64,000 nucleotides of DNA from Methanococcoides sp. EBM-47 (lineage in GTDB: Archaea > Halobacteriota > Methanosarcinia > Methanosarcinales > Methanosarcinaceae). Position 1 is the stretch's first letter. Every line of letters starts with the position of its first letter. The stretch spans positions 1 to 64,000 of the forward strand of contig MPPA01000052.1 in assembly GCA_001896725.1 (NCBI GenBank), given 5' to 3'. Below the pieces are notes generated by a model that had not been told where the DNA came from, did not search any database, and saw only the letters and a program-made list of their open reading frames with translations. This document shows, piece after piece, positions 53,741-63,006 of this stretch. The position numbers and the translations under genes were made by a program.

Positions 53741-55019
53741 ATAACTCCTCCAGTCCATGCTTCACCTTTGACATCTCCCGATCAACACTGCTTAGCATGT
53801 TCTTGTCTATCTTGCGCCCACATAACCTTTCTATAAAAAGCAAGGATTTAGTGTGGTCTTCCGGTAAAAGGCGCCATGTGGGTTTCTCTACATAATAATC
53901 GATCCCTCTTGCATAGGCCATTATATCAGATCGTACATTATCACTTATCCATCCGATGTCAACATAGTAGTCAAGGGCATCCATCAAATTGTTCCTTCCC
54001 ACTCTTTCCATAAGGAACTCTATCCAGTTGAGGAGAACAACAACACTGGTGGGATCCTTACGTAAGACATCCAGTCTTACCAGGGGATTCTTCCCCTGAA
54101 GCTTCTCCTGATCATTTGTATTTGACTCCCCTGGGAGAATATCTTGGGATATAGATGCAGAGACCTGATTTTTAAGCGTTTGTGCCTCATTCCTTTCTAT
54201 ATCCTCTACCCTGAGAGATATTTTACTAATAGTTTCTGAGAGCTCAATAATGTTATTGTCCACCTGGACATTTTTTTCACTTAGCTCTTTTGTCTGTTCA
54301 GAAATATTGTTAAGGCTCTCGTGCATCATAGCCATTGCATCAGCAAAAGCATCGAACTTCGTTTCCATATCCTTTATCTTTTCAATAACCGAGTCTGTAG
54401 CCCCCGATGAGCTCATGTGCTGCGAGAATGAATCTAGATCGTTCTTCAGCATCACAACAATATTGCCTAGTTCATTTATCCTTTTTTCAGTCTTATCGAA
54501 CCTTTCCAGTGTTGCCCTCCCTCCGGCATCATCACCTACAAAAGGGTTCACCTGATTAGAGACGATCTCGTACAAAGATAACAGTTCAAGGATATTCTTA
54601 TCCATCTTCGCCACTGTTTTACTTACTTCTTCATTCTCCTTCTGCACCATTGAGAGGCTAACTTCTGCTTTTGCAATTTTACCTTCTATTTCTTTTATTT
54701 TCTTATTATTAGCTTCCAATGCCGCAGCATCAACAGATGGTTTTTCTGCTGGGGTTTGCATGCCAGGAGGAAAAACACCAATTGGACCGGAATTACCAGC
54801 TTTTTGAGGAAATGGGATACCTGGAGGTATCCCTGGATAAGAGGTACCACCTTGAGAAGAAGGTAAACCTGCTGAAAGATCAGGTACCAGACCAAGGCCA
54901 GGGGGTGCATTGGAAAATGGGTCGGAGTTGCCACTGAATGGAGAATCGGCCAATTTATTCTTTCCTCCTTTTTTCAGAAGAGAAAATATGTTCTTGATCT
55001 GGTCGCTAAGCCCTGCCAT
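53730..55019 (-). CDS. flaD: Archaellum switch protein with FlaD/FlaE domain
   Basis: A 429-residue first gene of the archaellum operon. Residues 1-75 are Pro/Gly/Ser rich (SPFSGNSDPFSNAPPGLG); about 85-285 are heptad-like coiled coil; about 305-429 are the FlaD/FlaE domain (LLNWIEFLMERVGRNNLMDA, ARGIDYYVEKPTW, LLPEDHTKSLLFIE). In euryarchaea ArlC/D/E form the cytoplasmic ring that receives the CheY-CheF signal. A separate FlaC was not seen; the coiled coil may include it. AAAGG lies upstream of the ATG. Its C-terminal domain aligns with the orphan protein at 11165-13648. Confidence 0.92.
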   Translation of the reverse strand: MAGLSDQIKNIFSLLKKGGKNKLADSPFSGNSDPFSNAPPGLGLVPDLSAGLPSSQGGTSYPGIPPGIPFPQKAGNSGPIGVFPPGMQTPAEKPSVDAAALEANNKKIKEIEGKIAKAEVSLSMVQKENEEVSKTVAKMDKNILELLSLYEIVSNQVNPFVGDDAGGRATLERFDKTEKRINELGNIVVMLKNDLDSFSQHMSSSGATDSVIEKIKDMETKFDAFADAMAMMHESLNNISEQTKELSEKNVQVDNNIIELSETISKISLRVEDIERNEAQTLKNQVSASISQDILPGESNTNDQEKLQGKNPLVRLDVLRKDPTSVVVLLNWIEFLMERVGRNNLMDALDYYVDIGWISDNVRSDIMAYARGIDYYVEKPTWRLLPEDHTKSLLFIERLCGRKIDKNMLSSVDREMSKVKHGLEELYGL

Positions 55020-55194
55020 CTTAGACCTTTAGTACTTGCTTGGATTCCGTATCGCAATATATATTCTGAATATGATAGTTTTTATATGTATGTTTTTAAT
55101 AATATATAATTATATTCCAAGCAAATATACATTAAACAGTTACTTGCAGATGAATCGTTTTAAATGCATTAAAGCCCTTGATGATTTGATCTAG

Positions 55195-56214
55195 GTGACA
55201 CGAAAAAAAATATTTGAAAAACAATTGTTTTCTGATGAAGATGGTCTACGCTTTGCAACTCCTTGGGCAGTTGCTACATATAGAGCAAAGAGGCTAAAGT
55301 GTTCCAGTCTTGTGGACATAAGCTGTGGAATTGGGGGGCAAACAGTCTATTTTGCAAGGGAGTGCGATGTCGTTTATGCAATTGAGATAGAACCTGCTAA
55401 AATTAAGCTTGCCAGAAAGAACTGCAGGCTATTTGGCTTGGACAACGTGGAATTCATCTGCGGGGATGCACTCTCAGAAGATGTGATTGGACAGATACCT
55501 ACAGTAGATGTCGTATTCTCTGATCCTGCAAGGGCTGCAACAGAAGATAAGCGTGATATATATAAACTGACCCCACATATACCTGATGTTTTGAAAGCAT
55601 ATTCTGAAAAGTCAAATAATTTTGCTTTTGAGGTCCCTCCTCAATTAACCCCTGAAAGGATACCTTTTGACTGTGAGCTTGAATACCTTTCCCTAAATGG
55701 AGAACTTAACCGTCTGAACCTGTACTTTGGGAATATAAAGACCTGTAACAGGTCTGCAATTGCATTGCCTGGTCCAATAAAGCTATGCGGAAAAGGCGAG
55801 CATATCGAAGAGATCAAGATAACTGATACAAAAGAACCTGGAATATACTTGTATGAGCCCGACCCATCCATAGTAAAAGCTGAACTACTTCCTGAGCTCA
55901 TGACAGAATTAAGTGGAGAAGTATCTATCTTTCGAATGGACAACAAACGTTTAATGCTCACTTCGAACATCCTTGTGGACCATCCCATGATGAAGAATGC
56001 CTATAGAATGGTATTTAGTGCTGAGTTCATACCCAGTACCATAAACAGTGAACTTAAAAAACAAGGATATGGTAAAGTATTGCTGCGAGCAGAGGTAGAT
56101 CCCGTTATGTATTGGGATGTTCGCATGGAACTGGAAAAAGGACTGAAAGGAAAAAGAAAGGCAATTCTTTTTGCTAGAGAAAAGGAAGCTTACCTCTGCG
56201 AAAAGATCCTGTAA
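55195..56214 (+). CDS. SAM-dependent methyltransferase with THUMP-like C-terminus
   Basis: A 339-residue class I methyltransferase. Seen: LVDISCGIGGQTVYFA (motif I), YAIEIEPAKIKLARKN, FICGDAL, and VVFSDPARAATEDKR (the DPxR-type active loop of RNA guanine-N2/cap-like methyltransferases). The C-terminal 130 residues resemble a THUMP-like RNA-binding domain. An RNA substrate is likely. The only usable start is GTG 55195, directly after an in-frame TAG; its GGTG could also act as ribosome site for a later non-ATG codon. Divergent from the archaellum operon. Confidence 0.78.
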   Translation: MTRKKIFEKQLFSDEDGLRFATPWAVATYRAKRLKCSSLVDISCGIGGQTVYFARECDVVYAIEIEPAKIKLARKNCRLFGLDNVEFICGDALSEDVIGQIPTVDVVFSDPARAATEDKRDIYKLTPHIPDVLKAYSEKSNNFAFEVPPQLTPERIPFDCELEYLSLNGELNRLNLYFGNIKTCNRSAIALPGPIKLCGKGEHIEEIKITDTKEPGIYLYEPDPSIVKAELLPELMTELSGEVSIFRMDNKRLMLTSNILVDHPMMKNAYRMVFSAEFIPSTINSELKKQGYGKVLLRAEVDPVMYWDVRMELEKGLKGKRKAILFAREKEAYLCEKIL

Positions 56215-56296
56215 TCTCTACTTAAATAGTTTGATATACCTTTTTAAAAATGATCTACTGCATATACTATGGGAAACCATCTAAGATCTACCTTGA

Positions 56297-57400
56297 TCAC
56301 TCTTCTTCGGTCCAGCCAAAACGACGCATTACCATCCTGATCCTGGCATTGACCTCACGTTTATCAAAAGGTTTGGCAATATAATCATCAATTCCCAACT
56401 CCATGCCTCTTACCTTATCTTCTACAGCGGTCTTTGCAGAGATCATTATCACGGGGATATTAGCAGATGTTACACTTTGCTTGAGATGTTCCACGACTTC
56501 GTATCCGTCCATATCAGGCATCATTATATCGAGTAGGATCAGATCAGGACGCTCCCTCAGCGTGGCCTCGATGGCTTGCTGTCCATTATATGCCACAACA
56601 AAATCATATGGCTGATTTGAAAGGGATAACTGCAGTAGATCAGGGATGTCTGGCTCATCATCCACAATAAGGATCTTGAGACGACCCCTTTTTAACTTCT
56701 TTTGTATATATTCAAAGGATAACTTCCCATCTTCAACATGGAACCTTGCATCCAGAGTCTTCATTCCGATCTCTGCATGGATCTCACCTATACTTGTAAG
56801 CTCCACGATTATTTCAAAGAAAGATTTGATAAAAGCTTCTGATTCATCTTTAAGAGTATCCTTTCCCAATATGGCAATAACAGAACCATTCTTTTCAGAG
56901 ACTTTTGTGTGGATGAAATTAATGAAACTTTCTACGACCTGCATATTATCTGTGCCCAGCACGGTCATGCTGTCGATAACTAAAACTGAGCCTGGGAACT
57001 TATCGAATAGATGTACCACATGAGAAGCTATCTTAGTATGATCAGATGAAGAAGAGAAATAAAGAACATCTTCAGATGGTTCTTTACCTGGAGGAAGCAG
57101 GTCTATGAACTTGATCCGTTCTGTATCGATGTCGTATTGGTATTCCTGAAACGTACCTAGAACTTTATTCCAAGGGGTTTTCAGGCAAAGCCAGACCACC
57201 TTTTGCTGAGGATCGCTTTGCAACAGATCGTATATATAAAAATAAACAACACGTCCTACAGCAACATCTAAGGGAGCCAGGAAAAGAACGGACCTTGACC
57301 TTAGGCCCTCTCTTAAAGTATAAATAATGTCGTGTGTTTCGTCCGCATTCATCATGTTAACCTTGTCTAATATGATAGTAAATATCTGTTTCGTTCTCAT
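56297..57400 (-). CDS. KaiC/RecA-like domain fused to a response-regulator receiver
   Basis: A 367-residue protein. Residues about 17-235 have a RecA/KaiC-like layout with Walker B VLVIDSMTVLG, but the Walker A position reads APLDVAVGR, so ATP binding is doubtful. Residues about 243-360 form a complete CheY-like receiver: acidic pair VDDEPD, phospho-acceptor D in LLDIMMPD, S/K of MISAKTA and KPF. No DNA-binding domain follows. It is divergent from a PAS histidine kinase gene and lies downstream of the archaellum operon. ATG 57355 (MMNADETHD) with AAGG upstream is an alternative start. Confidence 0.85.
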   Translation of the reverse strand: MRTKQIFTIILDKVNMMNADETHDIIYTLREGLRSRSVLFLAPLDVAVGRVVYFYIYDLLQSDPQQKVVWLCLKTPWNKVLGTFQEYQYDIDTERIKFIDLLPPGKEPSEDVLYFSSSSDHTKIASHVVHLFDKFPGSVLVIDSMTVLGTDNMQVVESFINFIHTKVSEKNGSVIAILGKDTLKDESEAFIKSFFEIIVELTSIGEIHAEIGMKTLDARFHVEDGKLSFEYIQKKLKRGRLKILIVDDEPDIPDLLQLSLSNQPYDFVVAYNGQQAIEATLRERPDLILLDIMMPDMDGYEVVEHLKQSVTSANIPVIMISAKTAVEDKVRGMELGIDDYIAKPFDKREVNARIRMVMRRFGWTEEE

Positions 57401-57637
57401 ATTAAACTTTGGTACCCTGCTCTGTTACACTATATTTAATAAGAGCATTAAAAATATAAACTATGAATACAATATAAAGTATACTTTTCAGTGAATATTG
57501 AGATATCAGGCAAAACAATATTAAAAATAAGATCAGTGATCCCTTATGGACCCTGATTTCCAAAAGTAGTGAATTGCGTATCAGAAATGTCCGGCAGGAA
57601 TTACAGGTTAGCATCTTCAGAATTATATGTCTTGATA

Positions 57638-59119
57638 ATGAAGAAGAGGTCATTGGTACTTGTCAGTATAAGTTCTTTAATAGGGATTTTAGTTGTCACA
57701 TCCCATAATATCCAAAAACACTTCATTTGGGTTCAAATCAAAGAATATTTAGTCTTCACAGATCCCTTGATAATTGTTGCTTCATTGATAGCATACAGTA
57801 CAATAATGTTCTCCCTTTCACATATCAGCCCGCCTGAAAAAGAGTCTTTCGGGCTAAATAAAAGTAGGATTAATCACTTTTTGTATATGAAAAACAGCAT
57901 AGGATCTAATATTTCAACTACTTATGTTCAAATTGAAGCACAGATGCAGAAACTCGTTCACGGAATAGAACAAACGTTCAGAAAATCATTAGATATACGA
58001 AAAAGCCTGGATTTAATAACAGTTACTACCCATGATATTGTTTTTGCAACAGATGACATGGGTAAGACAGAATATGTGAACAAAAATTTTTTGGACAATT
58101 CTGGGTTTGTGGAAGATGAGATCGTTGGAAAGTATATGAACCCTCTTTTATCTCCACACGAAGGTTGCTTGTTCCGCTTGGAACAAAACGACACACAAAA
58201 CAATTACAATGACAAATTAGATGCTGACATGCTCCTAAAAACAGTAGCTGAAAAGCGTGTAGCAGTAAGATATGGACATGTAGGGCTCTATGCTCCAAAA
58301 GAACTTGTTTGTGTGATCAAGAATGCTCAAGAAGTGCAAAAAATCGATGAGATCAAAAACAATATCATTTCTAATTTATCACACGAACTGCTCACACCTT
58401 TGACTATAGTAAAAGGTTTCATAGAAATAGCCTCAGAAGAGGAGAATAGAGAAAAACGTAACAAGTACCTTCAAAAGTCCCTGGAAGCTGTAAGAAGACA
58501 AGAGTGGATAATAGAAGACCTTTTAGAGGTCGCTATGAAAGAGGAAGGTATTAAACAGAGAGAATATGATCGTGTACAGTTATATGATGTTGTAAAAAAA
58601 GCTGTGGAAAAAGTGACACCAAAGGCCCTGGAAGCTGACATCAAGATCAAAAATATGATCAAACATGGAATTTGTGTAAAAGCTGATCCGGATAAACTTT
58701 GTTATGCAATGATCAAGCTTCTGGACAATGCAGTTAAATTCAATCGACCTGGGGAGGATGTGATCATAAAAGCAACAGCATCTGAAGAGCTCATAACTGT
58801 AGAGGTAAAAGATAGAGGTATAGGAATCGCACCTGAAGACCTTAATAAGGTCTTCGATCACTTCTATCAGAAAGATGCCAGCAGCAAGAGAAGATATGGA
58901 GGCAACGGACTTGGCCTTACCGTTGCCAAAGATATCATTGAACAGCATGGAGGAAAAATATGGGTAGAGAGCAAGAAGGATAAAGGGAGCACTTTTTTCT
59001 TTACCTTACATGTGTTTACCAGAAAAGCTATACGGCATCCCCAACATGAACTTCCTCTTAAAAATATAGGTGATAGAAGAGATCCATCACTGTGCCAGAG
59101 TTCCAATTTTAAAATTTGA
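57638..59119 (+). CDS. PAS-domain sensor histidine kinase
   Basis: A 493-residue membrane sensor kinase. Two membrane segments (about 6-22 and 43-63) frame a short loop; a PAS domain follows (about 118-200, starting ITVTTHDIVFATDDMGKTEYVNKNF in parts). The HisKA domain has the phospho-acceptor in NLSHELLTPL (about residue 249), the HATPase domain has the N box LLDNAVKFN, G1 DRGIGI and G2 GGNGLGLTVAK. ATG 57638 is preferred because it precedes the first membrane helix. Likely partner of the divergent receiver protein. The 3' end overlaps alaS by 11 nt, tail to tail. Confidence 0.92.
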   Translation: MKKRSLVLVSISSLIGILVVTSHNIQKHFIWVQIKEYLVFTDPLIIVASLIAYSTIMFSLSHISPPEKESFGLNKSRINHFLYMKNSIGSNISTTYVQIEAQMQKLVHGIEQTFRKSLDIRKSLDLITVTTHDIVFATDDMGKTEYVNKNFLDNSGFVEDEIVGKYMNPLLSPHEGCLFRLEQNDTQNNYNDKLDADMLLKTVAEKRVAVRYGHVGLYAPKELVCVIKNAQEVQKIDEIKNNIISNLSHELLTPLTIVKGFIEIASEEENREKRNKYLQKSLEAVRRQEWIIEDLLEVAMKEEGIKQREYDRVQLYDVVKKAVEKVTPKALEADIKIKNMIKHGICVKADPDKLCYAMIKLLDNAVKFNRPGEDVIIKATASEELITVEVKDRGIGIAPEDLNKVFDHFYQKDASSKRRYGGNGLGLTVAKDIIEQHGGKIWVESKKDKGSTFFFTLHVFTRKAIRHPQHELPLKNIGDRRDPSLCQSSNFKI

Positions 59120-61883
59120 GAGAAGCTTTGACCATGGAAATACCTTTTTCCATGGCCTCTGCAACTTTAGAGGAATCTGGACCACCGCCACGGGCCATGT
59201 CTGGCTTTCCTCCACCACCGCCTCCCACTACCTTGGACATCTCACGTACAACCTTCCCGGAATCTGCTCCTTTTGCAATAGCTTTTGTACCTGCGGCAGC
59301 AACGATCTTAGCACCCTCAAAACCGCTTATCAGAAGAGCAATTACATCATCGTCCTGAGTTAGCTCGCCAGCGATCTTGACGAGTTCATCGGTATCAGCA
59401 TGATCCAAGTGCTGTGCAACAAGCCTTAAACCGCTAATGTCCTGGGCCTGACCAAGCATCTTAACAACATGCAGCTGAGCTATCTCTTCCTTTAGCCTTT
59501 CATTCTCCTTCTTGAAATCTTTCCACTCGCTGAAGAAACGGTCAATGGTCACAGGAAGCTGCTCCGGGAGCACACGTAGGGTTTCAGAGGCAGTCGTCAG
59601 ATAATAATCTGATTCCTGAATAGCTCTCACAGCTGCCATACCTGCAGCATATTCAATGCGTTCCACCCCATCCTGAATGCGCTCTGTCTTTAGTACTTTA
59701 ATGGGCCCAACGAGACCTGTGTTACTACAATGAGTGCCAGCGCATGCTTCTATATCATCAGCGACCTTCAACACACGGATCATGTTCCCTTTAGGAACAC
59801 CTCCCTGATAAAGACCAAGGCCATATTTTTGTTCAGCCTGGTTCCGTTCCATCCATTCAGCAGTAATCCTCTGGTTATCCATGACGGTCTTATTTGCAAG
59901 AAGCTCTATCTGATTAAGCTGCTCTTTTGTGATACGCTTGTAATGTGTAATGTCCAGACGGGCCCTGTTTTCAGTTTTCTGGGCACCTGCCTGCCAGATG
60001 TGATCACCAAGTACTTTTCTTGCAGCATCATTGACAATATGGGTAGCAGTGTGATGACATGCATGCGCCATGCGGCGGTCCTCATCAACATGACCGATAA
60101 CAATATCGCCCTTGCGCATATGTAACTGATCCTCCATAGTATCTATCTGATGAACTACCACATCTTTTATGATCTGGACATCCACCACGTTCAACACCAT
60201 ATCTTCAAGTATGAATGTTCCGTGATCTGCAGGCTGCCCACCGCCCTCAGGGTAAAAAAGAGTGCTATCACATACAATATAATTGTCAAAAATATCAAGT
60301 ACAACAGCCTCGAAATCCATCCTGTTGGGCTCATCATAGAATAGTTTCTTGGTAGGGGGAAGACGGGAAACACGTTCAGCATAAGGGAGTACCTTTTCTT
60401 CTTTTTCTTCTGCCTTGCTATGTCTTCCTGCCACATGGGAATAAAAATTATCCGGAAGATCTACTGTGACACCCTCTTCTGATGCAACCTCTTTTGATAT
60501 TTCAGGCGGGATACCATGAGTATCATACATCTCGATGATCTTTTCCAGAGGAATTTTCTCACCGGTCTGCTTATAATGCTTGGCAGACTTACTGATCATT
60601 CTCCTGCCACGCTGAAGTGTTTCCTGGAACTTTATCTCTTCATGGTGGAGGATATCTTCTATCACCTCGAACCTTTCGGCGAATTCCGGATATTCCGGCA
60701 GGTTCTTAATATGCATTTGCACGATCTCACTAAGAGGGATCGAAATATTTAGGTCCTTCATCATACGAAGGGTCCTTCTAAGTACAAGTCTCGCCAGATA
60801 CCCTGCCTTTACATTGGAAGGGATTATACCATCCCCAAGCATAAAAGTAAGGCATCTGCTATGATCAGTGATAGCATATACTGTTTCAACTGGCTCCATG
60901 ATAGATGAGAGCTTTTCAACAGTTGTGCCTATGCTGGATGCCACTTGTCTGCGTAGTTCTATCATGTTTGCTTTTTCGCTTACATCCATAAGTCCTGCAA
61001 GCCTTGCATTCTGGGCAAGTATATTGGCATATTCCGGGTTCTCGAGCTCATGTTCTATACCAGCAAGGTTCACTAGTTCTTTTACAATATTGGGGAAAAC
61101 CGCATCATATATAGTAGGAGAACCCTTCGAGGCCCATACAAAACGTTCAAGGCCATAGCCAGTGTCCACAATATAATTATCCATCTTGCGGTACTTCTCA
61201 CCCTTTATTTCAATGGGACCATCTTTTGTTTGTTCCAAGTTCATGAACACAAGTGTGGCAACTTCCAGCCCTCCTACAAGGGTTTCCACACATGGACCGG
61301 CATTTCCGCCTCCTGCCCACGGCTCCTCCTTATAAGTAACTGCCATGGGATCCACTCCCAGAGAGTTCAACAGTTCATCACAAAGTTCCACAGTCCTGTC
61401 CTTCCAATATATTTCAGCATCCGGCTTGTTAAATGCATGATGGGCCATCATCTCGAAAGTTGTAAGATGACGGCCAGTCCTGCCTACTGCATCAAGGTCA
61501 GAAAGCCTGATACATGGCTGGGATATCGTAAGAGGATTATATGGAGGAGCAACCTCACCAGATGTGACAAATGGTTGGAAATCAGCAATAGATGCTATGG
61601 TAAGGTATATGTCATCCCTCCAGCGAGCAACCACAGGATATCTGCTCATTCTGGTATGACCTCTTTCCTCAAAGAAATTCAGATAATACTCCCTCATTTC
61701 TAAGAGATCGAAATCCTTTTTGAACACTGGGTCGCCTATAAAAGAATAGGGCTCACAGGGTGCATCACCACATGTAGCCCTTTCAAAGTCCCGGGTCCAG
61801 AAGAACTTACCACATTTAGGACACTGTTTTCTGACAAAGTCATTATCTTTGAAAAAATCAAGCTGATATTCACCTTCAAGCAT
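59109..61883 (-). CDS. alaS: Alanyl-tRNA synthetase, archaeal type
   Basis: A 924-residue class II synthetase. Seen: the archaeal N-terminal extension with MLEGEYQLDFF and a CPKCGKFFW...CGDAPC zinc site, the catalytic core through about 470, an editing domain with the zinc ligands HHTATH and ACAGTHC, and a C-terminal DHHA1 domain with the GGGGGGKPDMARGGG glycine-rich motif. It charges tRNA-Ala and clears mis-charged Ser and Gly. ATG 61883 matches the family N-terminus; a longer frame would have to start at a TTG (61937). Confidence 0.96.
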   Translation of the reverse strand: MLEGEYQLDFFKDNDFVRKQCPKCGKFFWTRDFERATCGDAPCEPYSFIGDPVFKKDFDLLEMREYYLNFFEERGHTRMSRYPVVARWRDDIYLTIASIADFQPFVTSGEVAPPYNPLTISQPCIRLSDLDAVGRTGRHLTTFEMMAHHAFNKPDAEIYWKDRTVELCDELLNSLGVDPMAVTYKEEPWAGGGNAGPCVETLVGGLEVATLVFMNLEQTKDGPIEIKGEKYRKMDNYIVDTGYGLERFVWASKGSPTIYDAVFPNIVKELVNLAGIEHELENPEYANILAQNARLAGLMDVSEKANMIELRRQVASSIGTTVEKLSSIMEPVETVYAITDHSRCLTFMLGDGIIPSNVKAGYLARLVLRRTLRMMKDLNISIPLSEIVQMHIKNLPEYPEFAERFEVIEDILHHEEIKFQETLQRGRRMISKSAKHYKQTGEKIPLEKIIEMYDTHGIPPEISKEVASEEGVTVDLPDNFYSHVAGRHSKAEEKEEKVLPYAERVSRLPPTKKLFYDEPNRMDFEAVVLDIFDNYIVCDSTLFYPEGGGQPADHGTFILEDMVLNVVDVQIIKDVVVHQIDTMEDQLHMRKGDIVIGHVDEDRRMAHACHHTATHIVNDAARKVLGDHIWQAGAQKTENRARLDITHYKRITKEQLNQIELLANKTVMDNQRITAEWMERNQAEQKYGLGLYQGGVPKGNMIRVLKVADDIEACAGTHCSNTGLVGPIKVLKTERIQDGVERIEYAAGMAAVRAIQESDYYLTTASETLRVLPEQLPVTIDRFFSEWKDFKKENERLKEEIAQLHVVKMLGQAQDISGLRLVAQHLDHADTDELVKIAGELTQDDDVIALLISGFEGAKIVAAAGTKAIAKGADSGKVVREMSKVVGGGGGGKPDMARGGGPDSSKVAEAMEKGISMVKASLKF

Positions 61884-62131
61884 AATAATACCATCTGATA
61901 ATTGAAATGTGTTTTTATCATAGCACCTATCTTTCAAGGCTTAAAAACATTTCTTATGAATATCTATATGCAGGGACAAAAGATCGTATATGGTACATAG
62001 ATAGACGGTATAAAAATTAGATCCATTAAATTGTTTTTGTACATAAAAGGAATTATTATGAACATAACACGTAGAAAAAGGCCATCATACTTAAATGCGT
62101 GTACACGTGTATCTCAGTGTAGTGATGGCAA

Positions 62132-62407
62132 ATGGACGCAAAGAGATACATGTCACTTGTTTTTAGAGGAATAGTTGAGGAATATGATAATGCCGGTGTA
62201 AGACCCTCAGTGTTTATGGATGGAGATGGAAGTTTACATATCTACCTGTGTGACTGCATTATTCCTGATGAGGAAGAGAATTATGGTTCTGAAGTGGATT
62301 ATTCCTATCAGGTCAACGGTGGACAGTTCGTTGAAACCGTATGCATACCAAAGAGCATAGAGCCGATAAGAACTAAGACCATGATGGAAGAAGACTGGTC
62401 TGAATAA
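62132..62407 (+). CDS. Small acidic hypothetical protein
   Basis: A 91-residue soluble, acidic protein, not recognised. It has a predicted strand-rich centre (SVFMDGDGSLHIYLCDCIIPDEE) and a conserved-looking C-terminal IPKSIEPIRTKTMMEEDW. One CDC pair is present. Codon use looks normal for the window. It is followed at an 82-nt distance by another small hypothetical gene. Confidence 0.6.
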   Translation: MDAKRYMSLVFRGIVEEYDNAGVRPSVFMDGDGSLHIYLCDCIIPDEEENYGSEVDYSYQVNGGQFVETVCIPKSIEPIRTKTMMEEDWSE

Positions 62408-62489
62408 AGTTGCCTATGAGGAGCCAATGGGTAGATTATATTGGCAAATAATATTGACACCTTATTACAAATAACTTCTGATCTACGAC

Positions 62490-62915
62490 GTGAAAAAAAT
62501 GGATTATAAAAAATTCATCCGTATCCTTAAAAACGCCAAGCAGGTTTATCGGGAAGATTATGTTAAAAAATTATTTAAGTCTGCACACTATGACATTGGT
62601 CTATTCGAAGAGCAACTGAGCGATTTTAATAATAGCCTGACATATGGAGAGAGCAGTAAAGCTAAAGAATATATGGACAGGACCATTATCGCACAAGTGC
62701 TTGATGATGCATCATTGCTGCTGGAAATAATAAATAATGATCCAAAGATCCCAACTGAACAAAACCTGGAAATAGAAGCCATCATCGACAGGCTAAAAGA
62801 GATACGTGATGAGATAGAAGTCCTTGAAGAAATAAAAATCATGGCCCAGATGCAGGAAAAGGAAGATGGGCGAGGATTGGAAAGAGGTCATAGAAGAGTG
62901 TACGTAAATGCGTGA
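62490..62915 (+). CDS. Small helical hypothetical protein
   Basis: A 141-residue charged, mostly helical protein with a likely coiled coil at about 90-125 (IEAIIDRLKEIRDEIEVLEEI) and a basic tail. Not recognised as a family. GTG 62490 is the first start; ATG 62499 (MDYKKFIRIL) is equally likely. Lies 91 nt before surE on the same strand. Confidence 0.6.
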   Translation: MKKMDYKKFIRILKNAKQVYREDYVKKLFKSAHYDIGLFEEQLSDFNNSLTYGESSKAKEYMDRTIIAQVLDDASLLLEIINNDPKIPTEQNLEIEAIIDRLKEIRDEIEVLEEIKIMAQMQEKEDGRGLERGHRRVYVNA

Positions 62916-63006
62916 AACTATGATCTAATCACTTTTTCCTATATCAAACTGTTTTTACCAGTTCCCATGGATTAATTTTAAGGCAAGGTCCGACAAAGAA
63001 GGACCT

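Noticed and set aside
57402-57653. 83-codon minus-strand frame with two hydrophobic stretches, ending one base before the receiver-fusion ATG
   Set aside because: It overlaps the start of the histidine kinase gene, lacks a ribosome binding site, and its hydrophobicity is what A+T-rich promoter DNA gives by chance. The tight junction is intriguing but not enough.
61736-61921. 61-codon minus-strand frame with AGGTG before its ATG, overlapping the alaS start
   Set aside because: It lies out of frame within the conserved N-terminus of AlaS; its protein shows no family features. The ribosome site may be fortuitous.
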